From an uncultured Collinsella sp. (GTDB lineage Bacteria > Actinomycetota > Coriobacteriia > Coriobacteriales > Coriobacteriaceae): a stretch of DNA of 5,145 bases. Below, one piece after another: positions 4,981-5,145 of this stretch (its first letter is position 1; each line of letters starts with the position of its first letter). Location: assembly GCA_958419975.1 (NCBI GenBank), contig CATZIG010000148.1, forward strand, positions 1-5,145. Direction: 5' to 3'. Made by a program: the position numbers and the translations under genes. The notes beneath the pieces were generated by a model. The model made no database searches, was not told where the DNA came from, and saw nothing but the letters and a program-made list of their open reading frames with translations.

Positions 4981-5145
4981 ATGACTGAAGAGCGCAATCT
5001 GCGTAAAGTACGTCAGGGCGTCGTCGTCAGCGATGCCAACGACAAGACCATCGTGGTGGCCGTCGAGGAGCGCAAGCCCCATCCCATCTACAAGAAGATG
5101 ATCACCTCCACCAAGAAGTTCCATGCCCATGACGAGAACAACGAG
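4981..5145 (+). CDS. rpsQ: 30S ribosomal protein S17 (uS17), partial at the right edge
   Basis: S17 is a primary 16S rRNA binder with an OB fold. Translating from 4981 gives 55 codons with no stop before the window ends; the family is usually about 80-90 aa, so roughly a third is missing. The start MTEERNLRKVRQGVVVSDAN, the strand KTIVVAVEERKPHPIYKK and the motif TSTKKFHAHDE (42-52) are characteristic. The C-terminal GDxVxIxExRPLS-type signature would lie beyond the edge. ATG 4981 has AAGGAAGG (4965-4972) 8 nt upstream. The gap from rpmC is 19 nt. Its place after rpmC is the standard order. Confidence 0.94.
   Translation, partial: MTEERNLRKVRQGVVVSDANDKTIVVAVEERKPHPIYKKMITSTKKFHAHDENNE

Overview
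This window is an S10-type ribosomal protein gene cluster, all on the + strand: rplC (L3), rplD (L4), rplW (L23), rplB (L2), rpsS (S19), rplV (L22), rpsC (S3), rplP (L16), rpmC (L29) and the first 55 codons of rpsQ (S17). The proteins are full-length, carry their family signatures and show no frameshifts. High GC, strong preference for C or G at third positions, and the wording of L3, L4 and L2 suggest a high-GC Gram-positive. My best guess is a gut Coriobacteriia relative (Collinsella/Olsenella type). That placement is recall-based inference, not a computed result.

Layout. Positions 1-357 are non-coding and visibly AT-richer than the genes. They hold a perfect 9-bp hairpin (9-31), a 25-nt element (149-173), and a run of hairpins (191-351), the last of which pairs with the presumed Shine-Dalgarno of rplC. 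rpsJ (S10), usually just upstream of rplC, is not in these 357 bases. rplC-rplD-rplW follow as a tight group (358-1939). A second unusually long gap of 179 nt (1940-2118) separates rplW from rplB. It holds a 14-bp two-part hairpin followed by TTTT, a second copy of the 25-nt element (22 of 25 identical), and a folded leader in which AATCCC can pair with the GGGATT that contains the rplB Shine-Dalgarno. From rplB onward the genes are tightly packed (gaps of 32 nt or less, two 1-nt stop/start overlaps).

Interpretation. The products assemble into the large subunit (L3, L4, L23, L2, L22, L16, L29) and the small subunit (S19, S3, S17). The coding content is ordinary. The interest lies in the two leaders: the cluster appears split into two control modules, rplCDW and rplB-onward, each preceded by the same short element and by an RNA that can hide the ribosome binding site of its first gene. 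This would fit autogenous control by an encoded ribosomal protein. Ligand, mechanism and novelty are unproven from sequence alone.
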